DNA of 64,000 bases, from NCBI GenBank assembly GCA_039654915.1, contig CM077597.1, positions 74,216,001 through 74,280,000 on the forward strand, in the 5' to 3' direction. Source of the DNA: Aquilaria yunnanensis. Taxonomy: Eukaryota > Streptophyta > Magnoliopsida > Malvales > Thymelaeaceae. The translations under genes were made by a program, and so were the position numbers. Numbering within the stretch: the stretch's first letter is position 1; each line of letters starts with the position of its first letter. The notes under the pieces were generated by a model. It was not told the origin of the DNA, searched no databases, and saw only the letters and a program-made list of their open reading frames with translations. Of this stretch, positions 35,287 through 47,554 are shown in pieces.

Positions 35287-36650
35287 TCATTCTCTCATTC
35301 AGAAATTTGATCCCCCAAATTCTAACTTAATCAGGAAAATTCACTAGGCTATTGCCTTTGCATATCCTACTCAATCTCCCAAATGCCCTCTTCCTCCCCA
35401 TGGTTAGACTATAGTACCTTGACCATTGGGATCTACTTTGTTCTTAGTTTTTGGACTTGGCGGTAAAAAACTTGGCCAGGTGTACTTCATAACTTAGGTC
35501 CTCCCTTATTGGAAAGACGGATGGGGCTAACACATTCCTGGGGTTCATAATGCATTTCCTTAAGGAAATCACATGAAAGAAATTATGAACATGGGCCAAA
35601 CTTAGTGGCAAAGCCAACCAATAAGCCACTTTCCCCACCCTTTTAAGGACTTCAAAAGGACCAATATATCTTGGAGCCAACTTACTTCTTTGGTCAAACC
35701 TAACCATACCCTTCATTAGGGAAACCTTAAGGAATACCTTTTTTCCTACATCAAATTCCAAATCATTCCTTCGCACATTGGCGTACTTGGCTTGCCAGTC
35801 TGAGGTAGCCTTGATCCTTGCTTGGATCAACTTAATCTTTGTCGTGGTCTCGGCAATGATTTCTGGGCCAACAACTGCTTCATCTGCTTTATTTGCCCAA
35901 CAATGAGGCATCACACACTTACGCCCATACAAAGCTTCATAAGGCACCATCTTAATAGCTTCTTGATAGCTATTATTATAAGTAAACTTAATCAAGGGCA
36001 GATCTTAGTCTCAATCAGCTCTAAAATCTATCACACAACTTTGCAACATGTCTTCCAAGGTTTGTATCACCAGCTCAGTTTGCCTATTAGTCTGAGGGTG
36101 ATAAGCAATACTTAGGTTCATAGTGGAACCCATAGCCTTCTGAAAGGCATTCCAAAACCTTGAGACAAAATGAGGATCTCAATCAGATACAATATGAACA
36201 GGGATTCCATGGAGTGTCACCACTTCCTAAATATACAACTAGGCCAACTTTTCCATGGTATACGTAATATTAATGGGGATAAAATGTGCTGACTTTGTCA
36301 ACCTATCCACCACCACCCAAATTGAGTCATGTTGACTTTTTATGTTGGGTAACCCGACACAAAAGTCCATGGTGATGGACCTTCATTTTCTCTTCGGGAT
36401 GGGCAAACTTTGCAACATTCCTGATGGCTTTTGGTGTTTGCCTTCACCATTTGACAAGTGAGGCACTTAGACTCATATTCATATATGTCCCTCTTAAACT
36501 TTGGCCATGAAAAATGAGTCATAAGGTCATGGTACATCTTATTCAGACTAGGGTGAACACTAAGCTTACTCATATGTGCCTTTTGCAACACTTTTTGCCT
36601 TAGGTCACTTGGCACATAAAGCCAGTCACCATAGTAAAGCAACCCATCCT
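35287..36650 (-). pseudogene. Tekay integrase with chromodomain trace, broken
   Basis: The N-terminal zinc-binding part is at 36640-36430 (HPSLNKMYHDLMTHFSWP, then CLTCQMVKA). The core between about 36340 and 36000 is in pieces. From 35995 an open frame has the end of the core (NNSYQEAIKMVPYEALYGRK) and the C-terminal part (KLAPRYIGPFEVLKRVG). Beyond the stop near 35444 the text resembles a decayed chromodomain (a PMVKVLW-like stretch followed by ATWE-like residues), which places it with chromoviruses. Confidence 0.82.
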
Positions 36651-36899
36651 TGTACTAAAATTCTTTTAGTATAGTACCATGCCTTTCCTCCCTATAAACC
36701 TTCTTCAAGTTTGGGTCATTGTCTTGACCTTCTTTAACCCTAGCTAGGCACACTGACTGAATCTCAAGGACTACAACTTGACCCATTTCCCAGCCTCACC
36801 ATGTTTCAAATAAAACCGAGAACTATTCCACGTTAGAACTTTCTAATGTAGTAACCACTTGATCCTTAGAAAGAATCACCCCAGAGTACTTACGGCTCA

Positions 36900-38100
36900 A
36901 GGCATCGGGAACCACATTGCCTTTACTTAAACAATAGTATATCGAGCAATTGTAATCCTCAATATACTCGATCTAGCTTCTCTACCTTATGCTTAGGTCT
37001 TTTTGGGTAAGCAAATACTTCAGACTTTTATGGTCAATAAAGATCTTGAAGGACCTTCCCATAAAGTAGTGCCTTCAAAGCTTTAAGGCAAACACAACAG
37101 CTGCCAACTTAAGATCATGCACTAAGTAGTTCAACTCATTAGGCCTTAACTGCCTAGACCCATATGCAATCACTTGCTTATCCTGCATCAACACACATCC
37201 TAATCCTATCCTAAATGCATCTCTATACACCGCAAAGGTCTTATGCGAATCTGGTATGATAAAGATAGGAGAAGAAGTTAACCTTTTCTTAAGCTCCCGA
37301 AAACTTTCCTCACACTTAGATGTCCAGATAAAATTCTATGCCTTCTTTGTTAAGGCAGTCAATGTTGAAGCTATCACAGAAAATTTCTCAATGAACATTT
37401 GGTAATAGCCCGCTAAACCCAAGAAATTTTGAATTTCAGTTACAGTTGTTGGGCATTTCCACTCCACCATTGCGCTTACCTTTCCTGGGTCAACACTTAG
37501 TCCTTGAGCATTTATGATATGCCCAAGGAAATGAATCTTACTTGCCCAGGATTGGCACTTAGATAGTTTTGCATAATACTGGTTGTCTTTAAGCACATGC
37601 AAAGCTATCCTTAAATGTTCCTCATGTTCGTAGGGAGTCTCAGAGTAAACCAAAATATCATCAATGGACATCTTAACAAACTGATCTAGGTAAGGCTTAA
37701 AAATCAGATTCATGGCATCCATGAAAATTGCCAGAGCATTAGTCACTCTGAAAGACATAACTGTATACTCATAATGCCCATACCTAGTCTTGAATGCAGC
37801 CTTCAGGATATGTTCATCCTTTACTTTTGTTTGGAAATATTCAAACCTTATGTCTATTTTGGAAAAGACCTTTTCCCATCTTAACCTGTCAAATAAGTCA
37901 TTGATCTGAGGCAATGGATATTTATTCTTCATAGTTATTACATTGAGTTTCCTGTAATCTATACATAATCATGGGGTTCTATCCTATTTCTTCATAAACA
38001 AAACTGAGGCACCCCATGGGGAAACACTTGGCCTTATAAAGCCCTTCTCAAGCAGTTCTTCTAACTGCTTTTTCAGCTCATCCATTTCAGGTGTTAGCAT
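36900..38100 (-). pseudogene. Tekay reverse transcriptase and RNase H, broken
   Basis: The 198-codon open piece at 37932-37336 starts MKNKYPLPQINDLFDRL and covers the RT palm. The catalytic box is SIDDILVYS near 37650-37672, where Tyr-Val is replaced by Ser-Ile, both Asp kept. FLGHIINAQGLSVDPGK and FLGLAGYYQMFIEKFS follow. RNase H continues to about 36930 with [16 protein letters not shown], where the first catalytic DAS Asp pair is altered. Confidence 0.87.
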
Positions 38101-38775
38101 CCGGTATGGGGGTATGGAAATTGGTTTTTCCCGAGCCTGTAAGTGTATGAAGAATTCCATCTCCCTAATTGGAGATAATCCTTGGAAGTATACAGGAAAA
38201 ATTCTGGAAATAGATTGGCTATTGGGATTTCCTTAAGTTTCTCATCGACTGCCACCTTATTCAGTGAGTAAGATACTTCTTCATTCATAATGGGAATGAA
38301 CTCCATTAACTTGACGTGAAAGTTTTTGACACTACTTGCCAAACCACCTGTGCAAGTCACACTTACCCCCAAGGCATCCTTTAGGGTGACCTTACAACCT
38401 TCACAGTTGATCTAGGCCTTATACCAACTTAACCAATCAATTCCAAGGATAACATCATATAGGATTGAGGTTAAAACCCAAAGGTCACACAAAAACCTAT
38501 GAGCCCCTAACTCTAAAAGGTACCCTTTAACCATTTTATTGCTAAAAATAATATTCCTCCCAACAGTCTTAATAAATCTCATCTTATCCATCAAAGTCCT
38601 TTGTAATCCTAACTTAACAACTAGTATAAAAAAAAATCCTAATACTATTATCCTGAACATTAAAGTTAACTTGCACAGCTGTCGGCTCTCTAGGTGTTTG
38701 GCCCATCAAGGTAAAAACATGTGGCTACACAAGGGCTCCAACAGATGCATTCCCAGCTCCTAAGGCTCTTGGTCT
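38101..38775 (-). pseudogene. Tekay protease, catalytic loop lost
   Basis: The frame at 38660-38412 ends with YDVILGIDWLSWYKA, the well-kept end of chromovirus protease. The place where DSGA(S/T)HSF should stand (about 38620-38650) reads FFFILVVKLG, so the active-site loop is gone. The frame at 38372-38094 is the linker to RT. Confidence 0.75.
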
Positions 38776-39997
38776 CCCTTGGCCTTGCTCTTACCTAAGC
38801 CTTGGGTACTTCCTCGCCCAATGTCCAAGCTGGTGGCGATAATTGCAGAGATCGGTCCCAAGGGTGCATGGTTTGTTACCATGAAACTTTTGACACTTAG
38901 GGTACCAACCTTTCCCAATCTTCCTGCCTTTCTTGGAGGAACCTTGGTCTCCTCCCAAGTTAGGCCTTTTGCCTAACAACCTTGAGTGCACCGGGACCCT
39001 TGGCTCAATGGCCTTATCCTTGGGTTTCACCTCTATTAACTCCCTTGCTAATGCCAAAGCCTTTTGAATAGCCTTATGATAGGTCCGAACTCTAATAATA
39101 GTCAAGAAACTCCTCAAATCCACCTTAAGTCCATGAATGAACTTCTTTGCCTTAAGTTTATCCTTCCCGACCAAATGAGGAGCATACCGGAGAAGAGAAC
39201 TAAATTTGCTCTCATACTCATGGATCGTTAAGCTTCCTTGGACCAACTCATCAAATTCTATCTTCTTTTGATCTTGGGCCACCTCACTATTGAACTCATT
39301 CCAGAATTCCTTCTCAAATTTGGTCCAATCAAGTTCTTTAAGCCTTTGCCTGAGTCTACCTTTATTGTAGGACTTAAGTCTCTCCATGATATCTTTCTAC
39401 CATAAGGAAGCCTTGCCTTCTAAGAAGAAAGGCACTAAATTCATCTTAGCCTTGTCATCCAACTTCATGTTCTATAAAATTTTATTAATTTGGTATAACC
39501 AATCTTCGGCCGCATCAGGATCACCCACACTGTTAAACTTAGAGTGTTAATTTCTTGATATATCAAAACGAGCTCTATGTGGTTTGAAATAATGGGTCTC
39601 CTCCACTTTCTACAGCGATGGATATCCTCCTCATCCTCTTCCTCACTATCTTTTTTTATGTTCACTTGAGCATGTTCATGCACATGCTCTTGAACTTGCT
39701 CTTACCTTTGGGTCAAGGATTTTTCCCCTGACCTTGGTGCACCGTTGGGCTATGGTGCACTTCGGCCCTTACCCCATTAAGGTCCTCCAAGGTCCCCCAT
39801 CCATTTAAAGGTTGAGAACACACCTCAAGTAGGATAACCATGCCATGTAGCATCCGGTCCATAGATCCATTGAGCCTACACAACAAAGAAACCACTTCTC
39901 TCATATCTACCCCATTAGGGTCACTAGTTCCCACACCAAGAGCTTGAGCCTCAACAACAGCACCTGATCGAGTATTAACCATGATACCTGTAACCAA
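38776..39997 (-). pseudogene. Tekay gag, broken
   Basis: A start MVNTRSG lies at 39979 (a common chromovirus gag start). The capsid part, in the 198-codon frame 39387-38791, has FEKEFWNEF, LVQGSLTIHEYESKFSSLLRY and a basic tail. It ends in a CCHC knuckle turned into CNYRHQLGHWARKYP, with the second and last Cys lost. The part between 39700 and 39390 is broken by stops. Confidence 0.83.
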
Positions 39998-40099
39998 AGC
40001 TAGAGGACTATACCCATAGCAACTTATAAAAAGTACTAACTATACTTTGCACAAGGAACACTTAGATCTTAGTTCACTTATTGCCTCTACAAGGACCAT

Positions 40100-40117
40100 T
40101 GATCTGCTCTAATGCCA
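40100..40117 (-). promoter_or_regulatory. Tekay primer-binding site (tRNA-Met type)
   Basis: The minus strand reads TGGCATTAGAGCAGATCA. This is close to the TGGTATCAGAGC site that pairs with initiator tRNA-Met, 9 bp inside the LTR. Confidence 0.75.
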
Positions 40118-40126
40118 AACAATCAC

Positions 40127-42622
40127 TGAGCGGGGTCCTAGTGCCCTGAGCTTGATTAACTTGTAGGCCATTTGAAACTATGATCCCACTTAGTTACTAT
40201 TGGTTAATCATTACTTGTAGGTAAACTAAATTAGTTTACATGCAACTAGTTTCTTAGCCTACCCTGCAAGAAGATATGCATGTTTTTGTCTTGGCGATGC
40301 AAACAATTAAGTATAAATCATTTAAGAAAACATCACTCGACCATTACATTTAAAAGTATTTAAACCCTGCCAAGACAATAAAATGCTAGTTACTTCAACT
40401 TCAAGTAATAGTTTATGCCCACTTTATATCACTAGCATGCACCCAAGAGTAACTCAATGGCTTAACACCACATTGTATCCTAAAAGAAGCAATATCTTAG
40501 TACACAGGGTACTATACACATGCAAGACAAAATCCTTAACCAAGATCCATTACTTGTGCAGGTTCTAACGCTAGGCTCAACAACTAAGTGAATAGTTATG
40601 GCCTAAGTTTTTTTTGTAGGTACTTATTCACTAGAATCCTTGAGATTCTAAGATTTCTTGTGAACTACGCTTTGTACTAACTAAGTGTTATGTCTTCACA
40701 GTTTAGAGGCTAAGTGGTGCACAAGGATCAGAAAGGGTCCTTTAGGGTACCTGCAAAGAAGATAGCTAGTAAGCATGCAAATATGGCATACAAACAAACA
40801 AAAAACCAACAATCAACACGAACCAATGACAAAAGATATGCAATGTATGAATGTATGATATGTAACATACACATTCCTTAGAACTTCTTACACCTTAGGT
40901 GTCTTATTCTAGCCATGAGCTCAAATGGCGGAGGTACTTGAGACATTGGTCCTCGTATCTCGAATCCTTTACCTCCCTTAAGTGCCACTTACGAGTCCTA
41001 GAGTAGATCGTCACCTCCTCTTAAAACTTACCTGTCTTACCCTTAACTTATTATGCAAGGTAGCCATCTTATGTGGTCCAAGTTGCCAAGCTCTTAAAGC
41101 TTAGCGTATAGCTCTTTAGTGGCTCACTTAAACTACATGGTTTAGTTGGGATCCTCTTAGGTTTCTTCTTTATTTCCCCAAAGGTGTAAGACCTAACTCT
41201 TGGGCCAATGAAGACTCCAAAACCTAACTTAATCCCTCTAATGGCCCCTTGACAACTTGTGCACTTTTACCCTCTTACCACTCTACTTAGCTTTACCTTA
41301 ACCATACCACATAGCTACCACAAAAATAATGCATAATTCTGAACTTAGGAATGAGTTTTAGACCCAACCGAAGCTACTGAACATCTTAAAATAGCCTAGG
41401 GATGTCAACCAAACGATTAAGACATTCTTAGGATGCCCCCAAGCTTGAGGGACTTATTGCCCTAGTGACACCATCGGTGATGCATCACCAATGGCATTAG
41501 TCCTTAGGTTTCCTAGAAAATCCCCATTAACACATTCCCAAATTGCATTGACATCACCAATGCTCTTCCAGTATTATGTGACTACGTGCTAACTTGCATA
41601 AAACTTGTTCAATCCTTCAATCCCCAAAGCCAATTCACTTGGGTCTTGTTTCTAATTTATTCCCACATGTAATACTATATTTCTATGCATCATTTGAGCT
41701 AAATTAACTTAAACCCTTTCCTCAAATTCACCCATAAAGTAAGAACAAAAAACAAACACACTTGAGCTCAACTTAGCTTTCTTGAGTTCCAGATCTAAAA
41801 CCAACATGATATGGCACTAAGAACTGCAAATCAAGACCATTTGTAGCTACTCAAACAACTTAGAACTAGCTCAAACCAAACCAAGAAACTTACCTTAGGT
41901 TTTAGCCCAAAACAAGCATCAAAGAGCTAAATTGAAGCTAATGCACCAAAAATAAGTTAGAGGCTTCTTGATTCACCTTGGGACCTTCAAATTTAATAGA
42001 AATTTATGAAATTAGGGAGGTTTGTAGTAGAATTTCTAGTAGAGAGAGGGAGCGATGAAATTTTGGAAGAAAAGAAATAGAAATGGAAGTAAAAAACTTG
42101 GTAGAAATATCCTACCAACCCTACTAACTTACTTTTTTACTTCTTGCCTCTTGGCTCTCAGGTTCTCCTTTGTTTCACTTTGGCCACTAAACCTACAGCC
42201 AAAACTATCCCTCCTTGATCCTAAAGAGTGCTCATAAGCCCCTTACCCTTAGCTTCTTGGACACTTAAGTCACTTAGGATATAAATGGCTCAATTAAGCA
42301 CTTAGTGCAATTTTTGCACATTTCCTTCAAATGATGGTTCAAATAGCTAGGATAACTTATGGTCTTAACTTAATTATTCAAAATTCCTTACATGACCCTA
42401 ATTTTATCAAAATTATAATCAAGCCACCCACTTGGGTCAAAATTACTATTTTACCCCTTTTGACTTTTATGTGCCAAATCACACTCAGGAACTCATCCTT
42501 ACTTGTACTTAGCTTGCCTTTCTTGCTTAATAAGATGCTAACTTGACGTACTTAAGTGAAAACACTTAAATAAAACACACTTACCCAGTCAAAGTTAGTC
42601 GTTGACTATGATAGTCATCACA
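40127..42622 (-). repeat. Tekay 5' LTR
   Basis: 2496 bp, the uninterrupted partner of 31335-35286. On the minus strand it starts TGTGATGACTATC and ends CCCCGCTCA. It contains a perfect 14-bp palindrome, GGTGATGCATCACC, at 41476-41489. Confidence 0.9.
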
Positions 42623-45501
42623 CATACATTGGGTTTTTATTTTCATTTTATTGTCTCTAATGTTGGTTGAAGTTGAGCTTTAACACTTTGGTGGACTTCA
42701 GATATCAACTTATAAGTTTTCTCTTCATTGTTGACTCATTAGACTACTGTTTATCTTTTTATTTGCTTCTTGTCAGCTCATGTGGTTCTACTACAATCCT
42801 ATTACAAATTAGTGTGAGAATTCTTGGTCTCTCCTTCGCCCACTTTTCCATGACCCTCAAGAACCGTGGTTGGCTTTTTGTGATTTCAATGAAATTTTGT
42901 GGCCTTGGGAAAATGATGGTAGAAATACTCGATGGGATTCTTAGATGCTTACTTTTCGAGAGGTTCTTTTTTGCTGTGGGTTAGAGGAATTGGGTTTTAA
43001 TTGTTCTACGTTTACTTGGAATAAAGTGTGTCGAGGGTGTATTCATGTGCATGAGCATTTGGATTGGGTAGTAACGAATTTAGCATGGCATACATTGTTC
43101 CCTAAGGTGACCTTTTTTCACTGTGCATTTTTTTTCCAGATCACATGGGACTTTATATTCCCTTTATTGTCCTTCCATTGCCTCTCCTTAATCATGTTTA
43201 CACATTGAATCCATGTGGATGTCAGAGCCTTATTAGGAAGAAGTGATCAGGAATACTTGGCAACGAGGCCTTTCTTTGCCAATTCAAGTTCGCACTCAGG
43301 CATGTAGGGACGTTTCTTCTCATTGGCATAAATCAGTCTTCAATAATCTTTGATCTCAAATTTCAACAAAGGAGAATGAGCTAGAGCAATCATTTGGACA
43401 ACCTTTATCTGATGAGATTTTGAGTTCTAGGCTTCAACTTGAGGTAGAATTACATGCTCTTTGGGCAAAAAAGGAAGCTTATTGGCAACAGCAAACAAAG
43501 ACTACATGGCTACATTTATGGGATAGAAATTCTGAATATTTTCACTAAGTTACGAATTGCCGACATTGGTAAAATTGTATTCATTCTATTCTTTCCCCGT
43601 CAGGGGACATTCTTACCTCTCAAGTTGATATCCAAAAATGAGCTATGCATTACTTTGGTGAAGTATTTCAATCATCCATTGATTTGGAAGCTCTTTCTAC
43701 TTTTGATGGCATCTTACCTTCAGTTACAAAAAGCATGAATGAGGAGTTGCTTAGGCCTTTCCATCCACTAGCAATTTCTGCTGCTTTATTTGCAATGTAT
43801 CCAAAAAAATCCGTTGGTCCTGATCGTTTTCCTTATTTGTTTTATCAGAAATATTGGCACATCATTAATAAAGACATTTTCAATTATATCATGGGCATTT
43901 TAAATTTGGGGCACATTCCTAGCAATCTAAACTACACTTACATAGTGTTAATTTTGAAAGTGTAGCAATGTAGCACTCTCTCAGATTTCTGACCAATCAG
44001 CTTGTGCAACATCCTAGATAAAATATTTGCCTAACTACTTGTCAACTATTTGAAGCATATTCTTTACTTTATTATCTCACCAAATTAGAGTGCTTTGTGC
44101 CTGGTAGACTTCAGATACATAAGTATTAGTTGCACTAGAAACATGTTTCCACCTGTGTAAAATGAGAAGCTCTAACAATTGTACTATGATATTTAAACTT
44201 GACATGTCCAAGGCCTATGATCGAGTGGAATGGCCTTTCATTGGGAGAATGATGTGCTTGTTGGCTTTTCATGTAAAATGGATTAACCTTGTCCTCAATT
44301 GTTTTATGTTAGTATCTTTTCCAATTTTGGCAAATGGTGAACCATCTTACAGATTTTCTTTGTCCCATGGCATAAAAAAAGATTCCTTTTTTTGCCTTAC
44401 TTATTCTTATTTTGTGCCAAGGGACTCTTGTCCTATTCATAGCATGTGGAGAGCCATGGTGTACTTCTTGGCATGGCAATAAGTCATTTCAGCATACATG
44501 TGTCTTACCTTTTATTTGCTGATGATAGCCGACTTTTTATTCGATCATTTGAGGTAGAGGTTTAGGATCTTCAAGATGTTTTGGACACCTATTGGGCAAT
44601 TTTTGGTCAAATGGTAAATCTCTACAAGTCATCCACTATTTTTAGTCTAAACACCCTAGCCTAGGTGTGATTTTCTATAATTCATCTTTTGGGTACTAAT
44701 CGTTTGCTTATTTCAGACAAGTATTTGGGATTTCCTAGGCTTCTTAGCCATTATAAAGTTAGCCAGTTTGATTATTTGATTGAACGAGTAACAAAAAAAC
44801 TTTAGGCCAGAAAGGCCTTTATAATATCTCAAGTAGGGCGGTTGGTCTTATTAAATCAATTATTCAAGCTATGCATAACCATCTCGTGAGTTGCCTTCTT
44901 TTGCCCATGATGGTATGCAATAAGCTTACTTAGCTGGCTATACAATTTTTTTGGTCCTCCTCTCATGATAAATGAGCGATAGCATGGTGTGCAAAGGATC
45001 GGTTATGCTCATCAATGGATGGTGGTGGTCTAGGATTTTAGGACTTTAAGAATTTTAACTACGCATACCAGACAAAATAGGTTTGGAGGCTTATTCATGA
45101 TCAATCCTTGCGCTTTTATAAAGTTCTCATGGGGAAACATTTTCCTACCTATACTTTTCTACGAGCATGGGAAGAACCTTGTTCCTTAATTTTTCCATTT
45201 TGGAATGGTCTTATGGTTCATCCTCGAGTACTTTGGGGATTGCTCCCATTTGGAAATTCTCCCAGGCCAATTTTGTTAGTACTCCTGGGGTTAGAGGAAA
45301 TGGCAGTCTTTTAGTTGATTTTAGAATATGGAAATTTATGGTGGGCACCTATGTGGGAGCCCTTTTTCCAACCAGTGGATGTCACTAGTATTCTTCAAAT
45401 CCTCAATTTAGCATCATCCCAAACAAATATATTCACCTGGGGAATGACTTTGACGAGATAGGTTTTTGTTGAAACTACATACCATGTTGCCTTTGCCTTT
45501 T
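42623..45501 (+). pseudogene. LINE ORF2 middle (endonuclease and reverse transcriptase), broken
   Basis: Endonuclease resumes at 42623 and carries the DFNEIL-type and WTWN-type motifs (CDFNEILW near 42878-42900; FTWNKVCRGC near 43010-43035). RT follows with LKLDMSKAYDRVEW-like text (about 44187-44232; LDMSKAYDRVEW is exact) and the catalytic box LLFADDSRLF near 44513-44540. A post-RT part reaches about 45500. Frames change often. Confidence 0.83.
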
Positions 45502-46315
45502 TGAAGGTGATGCCAGTCAGCATCTTCGTGGAGCGACATTGAGACTTGTAGAGGGACTTCTTGAGAGGGAGACCGCCCGAATGCCAGATGGCCCAGGGGA
45601 GTGTGCCTGAAAAGCTCAGAAGAGGGGGTCAGAAGGTCCCCGGGGTGTGTTTCCGGGGAGGAGCCTCCGACGCCCAAGTCAGTGTCCTGAAAGAGAATAA
45701 GGGAGGAGCACTGAAAAGTAGAAAGGCCTTGCCTGTTTGTGTTTTCTCAAGGAGAGGAGTCTGCTCAAGGATCCATCCCTTGCCCAGGTTTATTTCCTGG
45801 TATTTATAGGAGTATTCAGCCCGTTCAGATCATGACACGTGTTCGGTCAGATCTTTCCTGAATTTCTGGGCGTAGGGGATAAGTAGCCAGTGGCAGGTTT
45901 CTTGAGCCTTGAACCGAGACAGGTTATGATGGGACCTGGATGGCGTCGGTGTGTCAGACCGCCGTTTGGGGCGGCCTGTAACGTCTGTGGGCGACATGTC
46001 AGAGGCTCCTTAAATGCTCATGCCGTAGTCCCGAAGTCCCTGGACGAGGTCGTCCTCTGGCGCGGACGATGCCCCTTCGGGAAATATGCCCGTAGTTCGG
46101 GGAGTTCCCTGATTCAGGGTTCCACCTTCAGGGAGATCCTCTTCGGCTTGCAATAGCTGATTCTCCATCTCCGAAAGTGATCTGTTTAGTACCTCGGGGG
46201 GGGCTAATAGTATCCTCGCATTCCCTGACGCTCCGAGTTCTGGTCAGATAGAGGTGATAGCCGTTCGTCTATCAGAAGGGGCGCCCCCCCATGGGATGGT
46301 GATAAGGAATGAACG
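45502..46315 (-). mobile_element. GC-rich solo LTR (814 bp) inside the LINE
   Basis: A block much richer in G+C than its surroundings splits the LINE zinc-binding region. It is flanked by CTTTT (45497-45501) and CTTTT (46316-46320), an exact 5-bp duplication. The + strand starts TGAAGG and ends GAACG, the latter perhaps a decayed ACA. A TATTTATAGG box (45799-45808) is seen. A GGGGGGGCGCCCC stretch near the right end suggests a minus orientation. No convincing coding content. Confidence 0.7.
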
Positions 46316-47280
46316 CTTTTCTATTGTCATCCGGCTCCACATTGCCCCCAGCTTTTCTGGTGGAAAGCCATTGCGAATGCATTGCCCATACAAGACAACC
46401 TACTGATTTGTGGTATGGATGTTCCTACTCATTCCCTGATGTGTGCTTTGGGGGAGGAGTCTACTTCCCACCTTCTATTAACTTGCCTTTTTCTGCTTAA
46501 GGTATAGGACTTCCTAAATGTCCACACCTCCTATCCTCCTAGTCTATATATCTTTGAGTGGTTCTCTACAAACACATTTTATTGTGGTGTACTTTTTGTT
46601 ATATTGGGATTGTTTCTTTGGTGGAATTAGAACCAAGTTGTACATAAACATAAGTGTTTCATCCCTGGTAAAGTGGTGAAGGCTATAAAGGAATGGGTTT
46701 AGAATTAGGAGGATTCATCCTTTATTTCCAAGTCAAAGCCTGCCCAACCCCCTCCTCATGTTCGTCTCCTCCTGCTGTTGGATACATGAAGATAAATGTG
46801 GATGTAGCAACCTCTTCGTCCCTGCATCGGAGTGTAGTAGGTATGGCCTTGTGGGACTCCTTGGCCTCTCCGTCCATTATTTCCTCCGTCTCTTTTAGCA
46901 AATGGGGCAATCAGCCAACCCTTGTAAAACCTCTAACAATTCTTTATGTCTAGAAAGAAGCATAGGTAAGGGGCTACCAAAATGTGGTCATTGAATCTGA
47001 CCTTGAAGTGTTGGTCAAGAAACTACAGGGACATGGAGGTCCCTCGTTTCATCTTTTTGGAGTTGTCATGGATTATATTTGTCATCTAGTTGAGTCTTTT
47101 AATTCCTACTCTTTTACATTTATTTGTCGCACTCTGAATACTGTTGCTCATTCAATTGACCATATAAGGCTCTCTATTGTCAACCATCTTTGTTGGCCTT
47201 ATACGTTCCCTTTATGATTGGACTCTTTTTTTTTTTTTATTAATTTATGAATCAGCCTCACCTTCAAATTTTTTTTACTA
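46316..47280 (+). pseudogene. LINE ORF2 end (zinc-binding and RNase H), broken
   Basis: Text near 46350-46500 gives WWKAIANALPIQDNLLICGM followed by His/Cys residues of the RT zinc-binding domain. RNase H runs from about 46780 (GYMKINVDVA, the xxNxDGA start decayed) through VVIESDLEVLVKKLQG (46981-47028) to FICRTLNTVAHS (47117-47152), ending near 47214. A T-rich 3' end follows. Confidence 0.8.
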
Positions 47281-47359
47281 TTTATTAAAGCTTGTAGGGT
47301 ATTTTCTGTTTACTGAACATTAGGCAATTTGGCCTTTTTTTTGCCTTTTCGCATTTTAT

Positions 47360-47554
47360 GGTTAAACTCTTCTTTCAGTCCTTAGGCATGTTATTTATGC
47401 ATTTTTAGTCCCAAAACTACTTGATTTGATGTTTTGGTCCTTGTGTTTAGTTCATGGTTATGCCAATAAACTGGGGACTTAATCATTAGATGAAGGCGTC
47501 AAGGACCTAAATTGCAATCAAGACATACTCAAGGACTAAAGTAGGAATTTAACC
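47360..47554. mobile_element. Small inverted-repeat element (MITE candidate)
   Basis: The left end GGTTAAACTCTTCTTTCAGT and the reverse complement of the right end (GGTTAAATTCCTACTTTAGT) match over about 50 bp and share TTTAGTCC-type text. 195 bp, non-coding. No clear target duplication. Confidence 0.5.

Larger units (their letters stand above)
31335..42622 (-). mobile_element. Tekay/Del-type chromovirus (Ty3/gypsy), decayed
   Basis: About 11.3 kb on the minus strand, inserted in a LINE. LTRs lie at 40127-42622 (5' in the element's sense) and 31335-35286 (3'). The inner part (35287-40126) encodes gag, protease, RT, RNase H, integrase and a trace of a chromodomain. The primer site resembles initiator tRNA-Met. 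Frames are broken in many places. I could not find a clean 5-bp duplication, so the outer edges are good to a few bases. Confidence 0.9.
30690..47280 (+). mobile_element. L1-type LINE, split by two LTR elements
   Basis: A LINE on the + strand in pieces: 5' part and endonuclease start (about 30690-31334), then endonuclease, RT and downstream domains (42623-45501), then zinc-binding domain, RNase H and 3' end (46316 to about 47280). A Tekay chromovirus and an 814-bp solo LTR lie between the pieces. The reading resumes in the right domain after each insert. Many stops and shifts. Both outer ends are estimates; no target duplication of the LINE was found. Confidence 0.8.

Noticed and set aside
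31325..42627. A clean 5-bp target duplication for the Tekay element
   Set aside because: Several alignments of the edges were tried (for example ATCAT against CACAT); none matched well enough, so the insertion is argued from the LINE frame and the LTR pair only.
45414..46156. Bacterial or organelle contamination in the GC-rich block
   Set aside because: No bacterial gene structure, a TATA-like box is present, and exact CTTTT copies flank it as in an LTR insertion.
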